Shown here one piece after another: positions 51,527 to 60,204 of a stretch of 64,000 bases of DNA. The stretch comes from Natronolimnobius sp. AArcel1. GTDB lineage: Archaea > Halobacteriota > Halobacteria > Halobacteriales > Natrialbaceae. How positions within the stretch are numbered: the first letter of the stretch is position 1; every line of letters begins with the position of its first letter. The notes under the pieces are model-generated. The model was not told the DNA's origin. It made no database searches and saw only the letters and a list, made by a program, of their open reading frames with translations. The translations under genes and the position numbers were made by a program. The stretch lies in contig NZ_JAAKXY010000005.1 in the NCBI RefSeq assembly GCF_011043775.1, positions 496,001 through 560,000 of the forward strand. Reading direction: 5' to 3'.

Positions 51527-52453
51527 TTAGTGGTGTAACTGCTCTGGCACCGGACTCTCGTCGTGGCGTGCCGCCTCGAGCAGCGAGCGCTGTGTCTCCT
51601 CGGCCATGCCGTCGTACCGGCTAGCGGCATCGAGTACCATCGCGACGAGTTTCGGGTCACCCGGCGAGACGACGCTCGTTAGGCCCTGTGAGGCTGCAAA
51701 GTCGAAACGCTCCCGAATCTCGTCGGGCCGGTCGACGGGGCGATACCAGTTGCAGTAGGGCCGGTCGGCTTCGGGCAGTTCGTCGGTCGAGGGCCACGAC
51801 CCCTTCGCGAAGGCTTTGATCCCGAGCGTTCCGATTCCCTCCTCGTCCGCTCGCTCGAGGACGGCCTCGTAGTCGTATTCTCTGTCACCATCGCCATCAC
51901 CACCTGCGTCGGCGTCAGCATTGGCATCAGTTTTCGCCATCACGACGGGATTCAGCGGAAACATCACCGTCGCCAGATCGTCGATTTGATCCATCGCCTC
52001 GAGAATAAGCTCCGGGTTCCCGTGACTCGTCAGGCCAATATCGCCGATGAGTCCCTCATCCTGGGCGTCTCGGATCGCCGCGAGTGCGCCGTCGTCGCCC
52101 GTGATCTCCGCGAGTTCGGATTCGTACTCGAGGCCGTGGATCTGATAGAGGTCGATGTGGTCGACGCCGAGGCGATCCAGCGAGCGCTCGAGTTTGTCTC
52201 GTGCGCCCTCGTAGCCCCGTTCCTGGGTCTTACAGCCGAGATAGATCTCCTCGCGGTGCTGGCGGAGTTTCGGGCCGAGTTTGAGTTCGGCGTCGCCGTA
52301 GGTCGGGGCCACGTCGAAGTGATTGACGCCGTGCTCGAGGACGAGTTCGACGAGTTGGTCTGCGCCCTCCTGCTCGAGCCAGTTGAGTGCAATTGCACCG
52401 AAGGTCGCGACGGTGCTCTCGTGTCCGGTCTGCCCTAAGTCACGCGTTTCCAT
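51527..52453 (-). CDS. Aldo/keto reductase
   Basis: 308 residues from M-E-T-R-D-L-G. Barrel with the catalytic set: Asp and Tyr in 'HFDVAPTYGDAELKLG', Lys in 'YLGCKTQERGYEG', His in 'HIDLYQIHGLEYESE'. 'GIGTLGIKAFAKGSWPS' and 'VVSPGDPKLV' form the NADP-binding end. An unusual acidic insertion (D-A-N-A-D-A-D-A-G-G-D-G-D-G-D) sits near residue 190, a halophilic surface loop. Substrate unknown. Confidence 0.9.
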   Translation of the reverse strand: METRDLGQTGHESTVATFGAIALNWLEQEGADQLVELVLEHGVNHFDVAPTYGDAELKLGPKLRQHREEIYLGCKTQERGYEGARDKLERSLDRLGVDHIDLYQIHGLEYESELAEITGDDGALAAIRDAQDEGLIGDIGLTSHGNPELILEAMDQIDDLATVMFPLNPVVMAKTDANADADAGGDGDGDREYDYEAVLERADEEGIGTLGIKAFAKGSWPSTDELPEADRPYCNWYRPVDRPDEIRERFDFAASQGLTSVVSPGDPKLVAMVLDAASRYDGMAEETQRSLLEAARHDESPVPEQLHH

Positions 52454-52488
52454 ACCGATCAATTGACGAGCGACCACATAAGTCTCGG

Positions 52489-55206
52489 TTACGGCTCAAC
52501 CGGTAGCGTAAACGAGAACGTCGTTCCGTCGCCAGCGTTGGATTCCGCCCAAATTTCGCCGCCGTGGCGTTCAACGATACGCCGACAGAGTGCGAGACCG
52601 ATACCGGTGCCGGGGTGTTCTTGATGGGAGTGCAGTCGCTGGAACACTTCGAAGATCCGTTCAGTGTGTGCTGTCTCGATGCCGACTCCCCTGTCGCAAA
52701 CCGAGATAACGTGGTACTCGCCTTTCCGGTCGGCGGAAATGGCAATCTCAGGCGGCTCCTCTCCGCTGTACTGCAGGGCGTTTTGCAGTAGGTTCTGAAA
52801 GACCTGCCGCAGTTGGTTCGAGTCGCCGTGCACGTCGGGTAACGACGAGGCGGTGATCGCTGCGCCGGTTTCGTTGATTTGCATCTGCAGGTCGTCACGA
52901 ACGTCCGCGAGCACGGCGTCGAGATCGACCGGCTCGAACGGATCGCCGCGCGTATCGACACGAGAGTATTTGAGGAGCGCATCAATCATCGCCCGCATCC
53001 GATTCGCGCCGTCGACGGCGAACTCGAGGAACTCCTGGCCGTCTTCGTCGAACTCGTCGCCATAGCGACTCTCGAGCAACTGGAGATAGCTCGTGACCAT
53101 CCGCAGCGGCTCTTGTAAGTCGTGGCTGGCGGCGTATGCAAACTGCTCTAAGCGCTCGTTCGAGGCCTTGAGATCCGTCTCAAGCTGTTTTCGATCCGTA
53201 ATATCGGAGATAATTCCCTCGAGTGAGACAATCGTGCCATCGTCGTCGGTGATGGCGCGACCATACGAGCGAACCCACCGAATATCTCCGTCAGCAGTTT
53301 CGATCCGATAGGCAACTGAAAAGGTATCCTGCTCGCCACTCAATTGCTGAATCTCCGACCAGACCTCGGCGCGGTCTTCTTCGAGCATGATCTCGTCGCC
53401 GTAAGATATCTTGCCAGACTCGAGTGCCTCGGGGTCGTAGCCGGTGAGTTCTCGACAGGCATCGCTAACGAACTCCATCGGCCAGTCGGATTCGTTCTGG
53501 CAGCGATAGACCATGCCAGGGACGTTCTCCATCAGCGTCGACAGCTGTCGCCGATTCTCCTCGAGTGCTTGTTCGTACTGGCGACGTTCGGTGATGTCCG
53601 TCACCGTGACGACGGCGCGACTGACGCTGCCGTCGTCGGTTCGGACCGGTTGCCCGTGTTCCATAATGATCCGCTGCTCGCCGTCGAACGTGTCTATTTC
53701 GTAGATGTTGGGATCGGTCACTGACTCGCCATCGAGCACCTGCGCCATCGTCCACTCGTTTGGCTCGACCGGCTCACCGGAGTCTGCCCAGTTAGCGTCG
53801 AATTTCTCGTACTCCTCGACTGAATCCGAATTGAAGACGTCGCCGCCCCAAATCTCTTTGGCCGTCTCGTTTGCTCTGCGCAACGAGCCGTCTGCATTCG
53901 CAACGACGACACCGACCGGCAGCACCTGAAACAGCGCCTCAAGTTCGCGTGATTGTTTCTCGACTGCGAGTTCGGCGCGTTTGCGTTCGGTGATATCGGT
54001 GAGTGCGCCAGGGAACCGTCTCGGGTTCCCATCCTCGTCACACTCGACGTGGCCGCGGGCGACAACCCACCGCAGTTCGCCGTCGGCGTCCCAGACGCGA
54101 TACTCTGCTTCGTACTCGCCGCAGGTCTCGAGTGCGTCCTGAATCCGCTGAGTTACCCGTTCACGGTCGGCCTCGTGAATCGACGCCGTAATCCGCTCGA
54201 GCGGGACTCCCTCGCGTGCAGCAGCCGGCTCGACCCCGAACGTTCGCGCGAACGACGCGCCGGTTACGAACCGGTTCTCAGGGACTTGCCACTCCCACGT
54301 TCCGACAGCGCCGGCTTCCGTTGCCGCCTCGAGTTGGGCTTTCGCCTCCTCGAGATACCGTTCTCGATCGCGCTGGTCGGTGATATCCTGCACGATGCCG
54401 ACCGCTCGAACCGGTTTGCCGTCAGCATCGAACTGAAACTCGCCGGTTGCCGTAATCGTTCGCTGCTCACCGTCGGCGCGGATGATCCGACAGTCGAACT
54501 CCCAGGTTCCAGACTCCATCGCTGCCTCAAAGCGTTGTTCGACCAGTTCGCGGTCGTCCGGATGGACGTGCTCGAGGAACCGATCAATGCCCCAGTCTTC
54601 GAGTGGGTCGTCGTATCCGAAGATTCGGTCGTGTTCGGCCGACCGAACCGGCGAGTCTTCGGTCTGTAAATCGAGTTCCCACGTTCCCATCGACCCCGAC
54701 TCGAGGGCAAGGCGCAGATGCTCTTCGTTCTCACGGATGTCATGAAACCCGTCGGTTCGGTCGTTGGTCCGTTCTTTGCGCTCAGTGATGTCTTCGACTG
54801 TGAAAACCGCACCAGCGATCCCCTCGTCCGTGCGATCGAGCGCGCCGTTGACGGAAAGCCAGACACGCTCGCCTGTCGGGATTGTGATGCCAACGATTTG
54901 GTCAGTGATCGAGCCATCGGACTCGAGTAGCGTCGAAAACGGTGTCTCGTCGGACTCGAGTGGCGTGCCAGTTTCGTTGACAAGGTCGAACCGATCATCG
55001 TCGTGAGCACAGCCATGGAGTGACTCCTGTGACCGACCGAGAATGTCTGCCGCGCGGTCGTTGGCTGTGGTGAGCGTGCCGTCAGTATCGAACGTAACGA
55101 TACCGTCTGTAACTGCAGTGAGAAGTGCTGAGAGCCGGTGCCGAGCATGCGACCCGTCGACGTCATCCCAGAACGCTCCAGCACTACCCCCGGCTTGCTC
55201 GCTCAT
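52489..55206 (-). CDS. Large soluble sensor kinase with six PAS-type domains
   Basis: 905 residues from M-S-E-Q-A-G-G. Six PAS/PAC units in series end in 'DITERKERT', 'DITDQRDRER', 'DITERKRAEL', 'DITERRQYEQ' and 'DITDRKQLET' with a divergent one between. HisKA is of the phytochrome-like type 'YAASHDLQEPLRMVTSYLQ', and the HATPase has 'LLQNALQYSG', 'VCDRGVGI' and 'GTGIGLALCRRIVERHGG'. Plain PAS kinase without receiver or helices. Many PAS domains suggest integration of several cytoplasmic signals. No regulator is adjacent. Confidence 0.93.
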   Translation of the reverse strand: MSEQAGGSAGAFWDDVDGSHARHRLSALLTAVTDGIVTFDTDGTLTTANDRAADILGRSQESLHGCAHDDDRFDLVNETGTPLESDETPFSTLLESDGSITDQIVGITIPTGERVWLSVNGALDRTDEGIAGAVFTVEDITERKERTNDRTDGFHDIRENEEHLRLALESGSMGTWELDLQTEDSPVRSAEHDRIFGYDDPLEDWGIDRFLEHVHPDDRELVEQRFEAAMESGTWEFDCRIIRADGEQRTITATGEFQFDADGKPVRAVGIVQDITDQRDRERYLEEAKAQLEAATEAGAVGTWEWQVPENRFVTGASFARTFGVEPAAAREGVPLERITASIHEADRERVTQRIQDALETCGEYEAEYRVWDADGELRWVVARGHVECDEDGNPRRFPGALTDITERKRAELAVEKQSRELEALFQVLPVGVVVANADGSLRRANETAKEIWGGDVFNSDSVEEYEKFDANWADSGEPVEPNEWTMAQVLDGESVTDPNIYEIDTFDGEQRIIMEHGQPVRTDDGSVSRAVVTVTDITERRQYEQALEENRRQLSTLMENVPGMVYRCQNESDWPMEFVSDACRELTGYDPEALESGKISYGDEIMLEEDRAEVWSEIQQLSGEQDTFSVAYRIETADGDIRWVRSYGRAITDDDGTIVSLEGIISDITDRKQLETDLKASNERLEQFAYAASHDLQEPLRMVTSYLQLLESRYGDEFDEDGQEFLEFAVDGANRMRAMIDALLKYSRVDTRGDPFEPVDLDAVLADVRDDLQMQINETGAAITASSLPDVHGDSNQLRQVFQNLLQNALQYSGEEPPEIAISADRKGEYHVISVCDRGVGIETAHTERIFEVFQRLHSHQEHPGTGIGLALCRRIVERHGGEIWAESNAGDGTTFSFTLPVEP

Positions 55207-55380
55207 AGCGATAGCACAACGTGGAGTTGTATAAGCATCTTGCCGCACGCGAACACAGGCGCGGTCGAACCACCACTCGCGGCAGTGCTGAGGCGTCTCA
55301 TACAGTGTTTAGTCCGTCAGTTCCGGCGCACCCGCGATCCGAGCGGCGGTTGTACCGGGACCATGGGACAACAAGCCGTT

Positions 55381-55773
55381 TCAGGGCCAGTCGTCACGAA
55401 CCGGCTCTGCGTCGTCTTCGCCGTCGTCAGCACTCGCCGCCAGAATCCAGTCTGCCGCGTCCGCGGCGTCTTCGATGTCCAGGTACTCCCAGTCGACTTG
55501 CTCGGCTAACTCTTCGTCCTCGTCGGTGACACCGACGTAGACGTAGCGATCAGTCTGGAACTGATCTTTCACACCCTCGAGACTCTCCGCTTTGCCTCGC
55601 GGCCCGGAGAAGAAGTCCTGTCGGATGCGATTTTTCCGCGTGAAGTTCGTTACGACGTAGGTCGGTTTCTCGGAGACAACACCGATGTATTCGGTCCAGC
55701 CTCTGGCGTCTTCGAAGACGTTCTCGGGCGAGGCAACCTCTTTCAGCGCCTCGAGTTCGAACGCGAGGGTCAT
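55381..55773 (-). CDS. Conserved haloarchaeal protein, unknown
   Basis: 130 residues from M-T-L-A-F-E-L (a start 18 bases upstream is possible). Mixed alpha/beta with 'WTEYIGVVSEKPTYVVTNF', 'RQDFFSGPRGKAESLE', 'YVYVGVTDEDEELAE'. The tail is acidic. It resembles a haloarchaeal family of single-domain proteins whose role I do not know. Confidence 0.6.
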   Translation of the reverse strand: MTLAFELEALKEVASPENVFEDARGWTEYIGVVSEKPTYVVTNFTRKNRIRQDFFSGPRGKAESLEGVKDQFQTDRYVYVGVTDEDEELAEQVDWEYLDIEDAADAADWILAASADDGEDDAEPVRDDWP

Positions 55774-55864
55774 GTCACTACCGCCGTTCATGTCCGCAGG
55801 AAGGAACGCACTGGGGAAAACGGCTTCGATACTGCCGGTCGGCTGAGAACAGTCGGGCGCCGTC

Positions 55865-56101
55865 TCAGCGCGCTTCGACCCGGAAGTTGTCGGTGAAGAC
55901 GATGATCTCTCCCGGCTTGAGGCCGCTCTCTATCGCGTGCAGTGACGTGTCCGCAGTGGCCAACTCATAGAACGCCTCGAACGTCTCGGCCTCGAGTTGG
56001 TCGACATGACGAATCGATGCCGCTGCGTCAGCTGTTTCGATACGCTGGACGGTCAGCGACCGTCCCAGCGGCTCATCGGCGGACAGTTCACTGGATGCCA
56101 T
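55865..56101 (-). CDS. Small haloarchaeal protein, unknown
   Basis: 78 residues from M-A-S-S-E-L. Middle 'RHVDQLEAETFEAFYELA' is helical; the end 'GLKPGEIIVFTDNFRVEAR' is a beta hairpin. No family recognised. It is followed on the other strand by artA. Confidence 0.5.
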   Translation of the reverse strand: MASSELSADEPLGRSLTVQRIETADAAASIRHVDQLEAETFEAFYELATADTSLHAIESGLKPGEIIVFTDNFRVEAR

Positions 56102-56223
56102 GTGTATTGTTACCAAGTACCACTATTTACTTAACTGTTTCGTAGTCGTGGCTCGAGTCGGTCGGTTTGTCGTCGCCAAGGCGTCAAGTTGATAGCAGAC
56201 GCGTTCGTGTGTTTCGCTTGACT

Positions 56224-57297
56224 ATGCCGACCCCACGTTCGATGGCCGGGAGCGACCTGGCCATCGGCCTCGAGCACGGCGGGCAGGTGGCGTTCGTGTC
56301 GGATCTCGGTATTGGATTCACGGACGCGCTTGCCTGGCTCGCGATCGGTTCGTTTCTCGTTGCACTCGCCTTGCAGTGGCGAGGCGAGCGCGATCTGGCC
56401 CGCGGGACCGGTGCGCTGGCCTGGGTGCTGTTCGGAGTGTTCTGGTTGACGATGGTCCCCTATTATTATGGCGAGATACAGAGTCCGTTGCAGACGATTC
56501 TGGCAACGGTGGCGTTGCCGTTGTGTGCGTACGTCGCCTATCTGCTCTTTCAGGGCCGGACCTCGCTGTTCGTGCTGACGAAAGCCGTGGCACTCATGGG
56601 CGTGATCTACCTGCCCGTCGAGACGATTCCGATGGTCCGAACGTGGCTCATCGAGACGACGGCCGTCCAGACCCATTACGGGATGGAACTGTTCGGTCAC
56701 AGCCCCGGGATCAACGAGGGCGCAAACGGCTATCAGAGCCGCTTCGATTTCGACCCTGATGAGACGGTTACCGGCCGGACGACCTACATTATCCTCGCCT
56801 GTACCGGCATCGGCAGCATGGCCATCTTCGGTGGCCTCGTCGCTTCCGTCTCGGCCCCACTGAAGCGAAAACTGACCGCGTTCACACTTGCAATCGGTGT
56901 CATCTGGTTCCTCAACCTCGCACGGAACGTCTTCATCGGACTTGCCTCCCCGTGGGGCTGGTTCCAACAAGACTGGGTCGTCTCCCTAATGACGACGTAC
57001 ATGGGCGCTGACCCGAATCGGGTCTCCTATCTCGTTGCTCACAACTACATCGCCCAGGTGCTGTCCGTCGTTGCCCTCGTCGGCATCACCTACCTCGTCG
57101 TCAAAATCGTCCCCGAAGTGCTCGCCCCGCTCGAGGAGGTGCTCTTCGTCCTGACTGGGAACGAGTACGACCTCTTCGACGCGCTCGATAAATCGGAGTT
57201 CCGACCCGACGGCTACGGGACCGGCGCTGCAGCCGCTGAGACGGCCACAGACGCAGGTGCCGATACCGACGGCTCTGCCGACCCGCCAAAACAGTGA
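56224..57297 (+). CDS. artA: Archaeosortase A
   Basis: 357 residues from M-P-T-P-R (upstream frame extension is unlikely). Eight or so membrane helices with the archaeosortase/exosortase catalytic set: Cys193 in 'YIILACTGIGSMAIFGG', Arg234 in 'NLARNVFIG' and Arg266/His273 in 'NRVSYLVAHNYIAQ'. ArtA cleaves PGF-CTERM proteins at the membrane and transfers them to a lipid. The S-layer glycoprotein is the classic substrate, and the protein at 12834-14813 carries a clear PGF-CTERM tail. The C-terminal 60 residues are an acidic tail. The stop overlaps the next gene by four bases. Confidence 0.95.
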   Translation: MPTPRSMAGSDLAIGLEHGGQVAFVSDLGIGFTDALAWLAIGSFLVALALQWRGERDLARGTGALAWVLFGVFWLTMVPYYYGEIQSPLQTILATVALPLCAYVAYLLFQGRTSLFVLTKAVALMGVIYLPVETIPMVRTWLIETTAVQTHYGMELFGHSPGINEGANGYQSRFDFDPDETVTGRTTYIILACTGIGSMAIFGGLVASVSAPLKRKLTAFTLAIGVIWFLNLARNVFIGLASPWGWFQQDWVVSLMTTYMGADPNRVSYLVAHNYIAQVLSVVALVGITYLVVKIVPEVLAPLEEVLFVLTGNEYDLFDALDKSEFRPDGYGTGAAAAETATDAGADTDGSADPPKQ

Positions 57298-58016
57298 CCC
57301 CGTCCGTCGACGTTGACGTGGCGTTTTCCCCACTCGAGCGCGCTGTGTTCGTTCCCGCCGCCGAGACCCTACTGCTCGCCGACCTACATCTCGGCCGTGC
57401 CGAAACGTCACGCGTTGAGGCACCCATCGACGACGGGAGCGACACACGAGAGCGCCTCACTGCGCTGCTTGAACAGACTGAACCCGAAACGGTCGTCATC
57501 GCCGGCGACCTGCTGCACGCGTTCGACCACGTCCCGCTCAGTGTCGCCCGGGATCTCGAGGCACTCGAGTCGACCATTGCCGACGCTGGCGCATCACTGG
57601 TTGTTACGCCGGGGAATCACGACGCGATGCTCGAGTCTGTCTTCGACGGCGAGACAAGTCCTGAATACCAACTCGCAGACGGCGAAACAATCGTCTGTCA
57701 CGGCCACGAGGACCCCGCGACGGACGCCGACGCACAGCGCTACGTCATCGGCCACGACCATCCCGCACTCGCAATCGACGGTCGGAAGCACCCCTGTTTT
57801 CTCTACGGACCCGGCGTCTACGACGGTGCGGACGTGCTCGTGCTCCCCGCGTTCACGCGACTCGCCGGCGGTGCAACGGTCAACCGAATGCGCGCTCGAG
57901 ACTTCCAGTCGCCGCTGGTGACTGATGCGGACGCGTTCTACCCGGCGGTCTGGGATGGCGACGCTGGCGAGACGCTGTGGTTCCCGCCGTTGGGGAAGTG
58001 TCGTCAGTTTCTCTAG
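57294..58016 (+). CDS. Calcineurin-like metallophosphoesterase
   Basis: 240 residues, GTG start overlapping artA's stop. Metal-binding motifs in order: 'LLADLHLGRAE', 'VVIAGDLLHAFDH', 'VVTPGNHDAML', 'IVCHGHED' and 'VIGHDHPALAI'. This is the short YfcE/SbcD-like haloarchaeal type often co-transcribed with artA. Substrate unknown. Its 3' end overlaps the convergent CPBP gene by four bases. Confidence 0.9.
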   Translation: MTPSVDVDVAFSPLERAVFVPAAETLLLADLHLGRAETSRVEAPIDDGSDTRERLTALLEQTEPETVVIAGDLLHAFDHVPLSVARDLEALESTIADAGASLVVTPGNHDAMLESVFDGETSPEYQLADGETIVCHGHEDPATDADAQRYVIGHDHPALAIDGRKHPCFLYGPGVYDGADVLVLPAFTRLAGGATVNRMRARDFQSPLVTDADAFYPAVWDGDAGETLWFPPLGKCRQFL

Positions 58017-58768
58017 GCGAACGGAACTGCGCTGAGAAAGAGGATAGCGTTGAACGCGCCGTGGACCAGCGCTGGAACGACGAGTGTCTCCGTTCGTTCG
58101 TAGGTCATGCCGAAAATCGCGCCCATCACTGTGTAGTAGACGAGCATGTGAGCGATGACCGCAGCGGGAACCTCGAGCAGGAGGATCAGATAGAAGTGAA
58201 AGAACGCAAAGACGAAACTCGCGAGGCCAATGGCCGCGACCGGTCCAAACACCGCGCGTAGTCGACCCTGAATTACACCGCGGAAAAGAAACTCTTCTAC
58301 GGGACCGATAACGAGCAGCGACAACACCGCTCCGACGAGCACCATGGCCACTGATGAGGCGCTGTATCCCGAATACGCCGAGAAATGGGGCCACAACTCG
58401 AGGGAGGGCACAACTACGTCGGTGCTAACAAACGAGAGTGACACGGCGACCAGTCCGGCCACGAGCCCGGCGAGGGCAACGGCCAGTTCGTCTCGAGTCG
58501 GCCATCGAATCGGTATCGTCACCGCCGGCCGGAACCACAGGTAGCCGACGCCGACGACGAGAAATGACAACTGCACCGCGAGCAGATTGAGTGCGAACGT
58601 CAGTCCATCACTGCCAACGGACTGCAACTGCACTGCAAGGAAACTGGCAACGATGTTCGCACCCACTGCCGCGACACTGAGCGCCGTGACGACGGCCAGC
58701 GCTCGAGCGCGACTAAACCGATCAGTTCGAGAATCGATACCCCCACGCTGTCGGGTTGTCTCTCCCAT
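58013..58768 (-). CDS. CPBP-family intramembrane metalloprotease
   Basis: 251 residues from M-G-E-T-T-R. Eight helices; the CPBP (CAAX protease and bacteriocin-processing) motifs are 'GPVEEFLFRGVIQG' (E-E-x-x-x-R), 'FAFFHFYLILL' and 'PALVHGAFNAI'. Roles in archaea are mostly unknown; self-immunity or protein processing is possible. Confidence 0.88.
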   Translation of the reverse strand: MGETTRQRGGIDSRTDRFSRARALAVVTALSVAAVGANIVASFLAVQLQSVGSDGLTFALNLLAVQLSFLVVGVGYLWFRPAVTIPIRWPTRDELAVALAGLVAGLVAVSLSFVSTDVVVPSLELWPHFSAYSGYSASSVAMVLVGAVLSLLVIGPVEEFLFRGVIQGRLRAVFGPVAAIGLASFVFAFFHFYLILLLEVPAAVIAHMLVYYTVMGAIFGMTYERTETLVVPALVHGAFNAILFLSAVPFA

Positions 58769-58876
58769 GCTTACGCCGTCCGCTGCTGTTCCAATAAGTG
58801 TTGTCTGTATGACATTTAAGTTGTGGATTTGACAGGTTCGCAACGACTATTCGAACCGGAGACAATACGACAACGC

Positions 58877-59749
58877 ATGACTGCAAAGTATTCCGTCCCC
58901 GACGACGCCTACGCGGCCCTGGGCGACGAGACGCGACTCGAGATTCTGTTCGAACTGGCCGACCATTACGACGAGGCGTGGTCGACCGGCTGGCTTTCGT
59001 TTTCCGCCCTCTACGACCTGGTCGACATCGATGATACGAGCCGGTTCAGCTACCACCTCGGAAAGCTCCAGGAGGAGTTCGTCGTCAAGGAACGCGAACA
59101 GTACCGCCCGACTATCGCCGCGCTCGAGGTCGTCACCGCGATCCGATCCGGGACCTACGCCGATGCGACGACTCGCGAGACGACTATCGACGCGTCTTGT
59201 CCCCACTGCGAAGCGCCGCTCCTCGCTCGCCATCACGAACACCTGCTGACGCTGTCCTGTCCCGACCACGGCGTCTCGATGGGGTATCCCGTCCCGCCAA
59301 TCGCTGCTTCTCACCAGTCCCTCGAGACGCTCGTCGACCTCGTGCTTCGACGACATGCGGCTCACGTCGACTCACTTCGTCGCGGCGTCTGTCCCTATTG
59401 TTGGGGACCAGCCACGTTCTCCTTTCCACACGAGTCGGTCCCCGAATTCACGCTCCAGTACGACACCATCTACGCGAGAGCCGCCTGCGAGGCCTGCTGG
59501 ATGTCGTACCCGATTCCGATTCCCGACTTACTCGTCTCCCATCCCGACATCCGCCACCTGTACGCCGTCCACGACCTCGAGCCGCCGGCGACCCAGCTCG
59601 GCTCGCTGTCGCTAGTCCAACTGAGCGATGTCGAACTTCTCGAGGATGGCAAAGCTAGGGTCACCATCTCGCTTGAGGAGACGACGCTTGTCGTCGATCT
59701 TGAGGAGAGTGGGACAGTCGATATATGTCATCGAATCACCAAATCATAA
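58877..59749 (+). CDS. ArsR-type HTH regulator with zinc-ribbon C-terminus
   Basis: 290 residues from the ATG at 58877; a GTG at 58823 would add 18 residues. The winged helix at 10-85 ('ALGDETRLEILFELADHYD', 'SRFSYHLGKLQEEFVV') is of the haloarchaeal ArsR-like type. The C-terminal half has two Cys-pair modules ('CPHCEAPLL', 'CPYCWGPATF' and 'ACEACWMSYP') that could bind zinc. Target unknown. It diverges from the CPBP gene. Confidence 0.85.
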   Translation: MTAKYSVPDDAYAALGDETRLEILFELADHYDEAWSTGWLSFSALYDLVDIDDTSRFSYHLGKLQEEFVVKEREQYRPTIAALEVVTAIRSGTYADATTRETTIDASCPHCEAPLLARHHEHLLTLSCPDHGVSMGYPVPPIAASHQSLETLVDLVLRRHAAHVDSLRRGVCPYCWGPATFSFPHESVPEFTLQYDTIYARAACEACWMSYPIPIPDLLVSHPDIRHLYAVHDLEPPATQLGSLSLVQLSDVELLEDGKARVTISLEETTLVVDLEESGTVDICHRITKS

Positions 59750-59783
59750 ACTGTATTAGTGTTAACAGAAGAAAATTCCACAT

Positions 59784-60182
59784 ATGCGTCTGTTGACCCC
59801 ACCCTCGACGCTCTCCCAGCAGCAGCGAACCGGCTGGGTGCTGGTCGCAATCGGTGTTGCCCTCGCAGCCGGGTTTACGGCCCTCAATATCACTGACGGC
59901 GAGGCATGGACACGACTACTCCCCGTGTTCCTCGTTGCAGGACTCATGGCCGCCGCCGGCGCGTGGCAGGTTGTCGCCGCCCGCCGCGGACGGCTTCGAT
60001 TTGACGAGCAGCGCCGTCACCGTCACTATCGGGCTGGCTACCGCGCGTTCGTCCTCATCGCGCTCGCTCTCATCGTGACCGCGGCACTCGAGCCAGTCCC
60101 AGGGCCCACCCCCGCGAGCTACCTGCTCTTTGGGATGGGCGTCTTCGTCGCCTCCCTCGCTGTCGACAGACACCGTGGCTGA
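59784..60182 (+). CDS. Small polytopic membrane protein
   Basis: 132 residues with four hydrophobic helices (about 17-33, 45-65, 86-104 and 110-127) and basic loops. It follows the regulator by 34 bases and may share its transcript. Function unknown. Confidence 0.6.
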   Translation: MRLLTPPSTLSQQQRTGWVLVAIGVALAAGFTALNITDGEAWTRLLPVFLVAGLMAAAGAWQVVAARRGRLRFDEQRRHRHYRAGYRAFVLIALALIVTAALEPVPGPTPASYLLFGMGVFVASLAVDRHRG

Positions 60183-60204
60183 CGGGTGCTGACGTACGCC
60201 GCCG

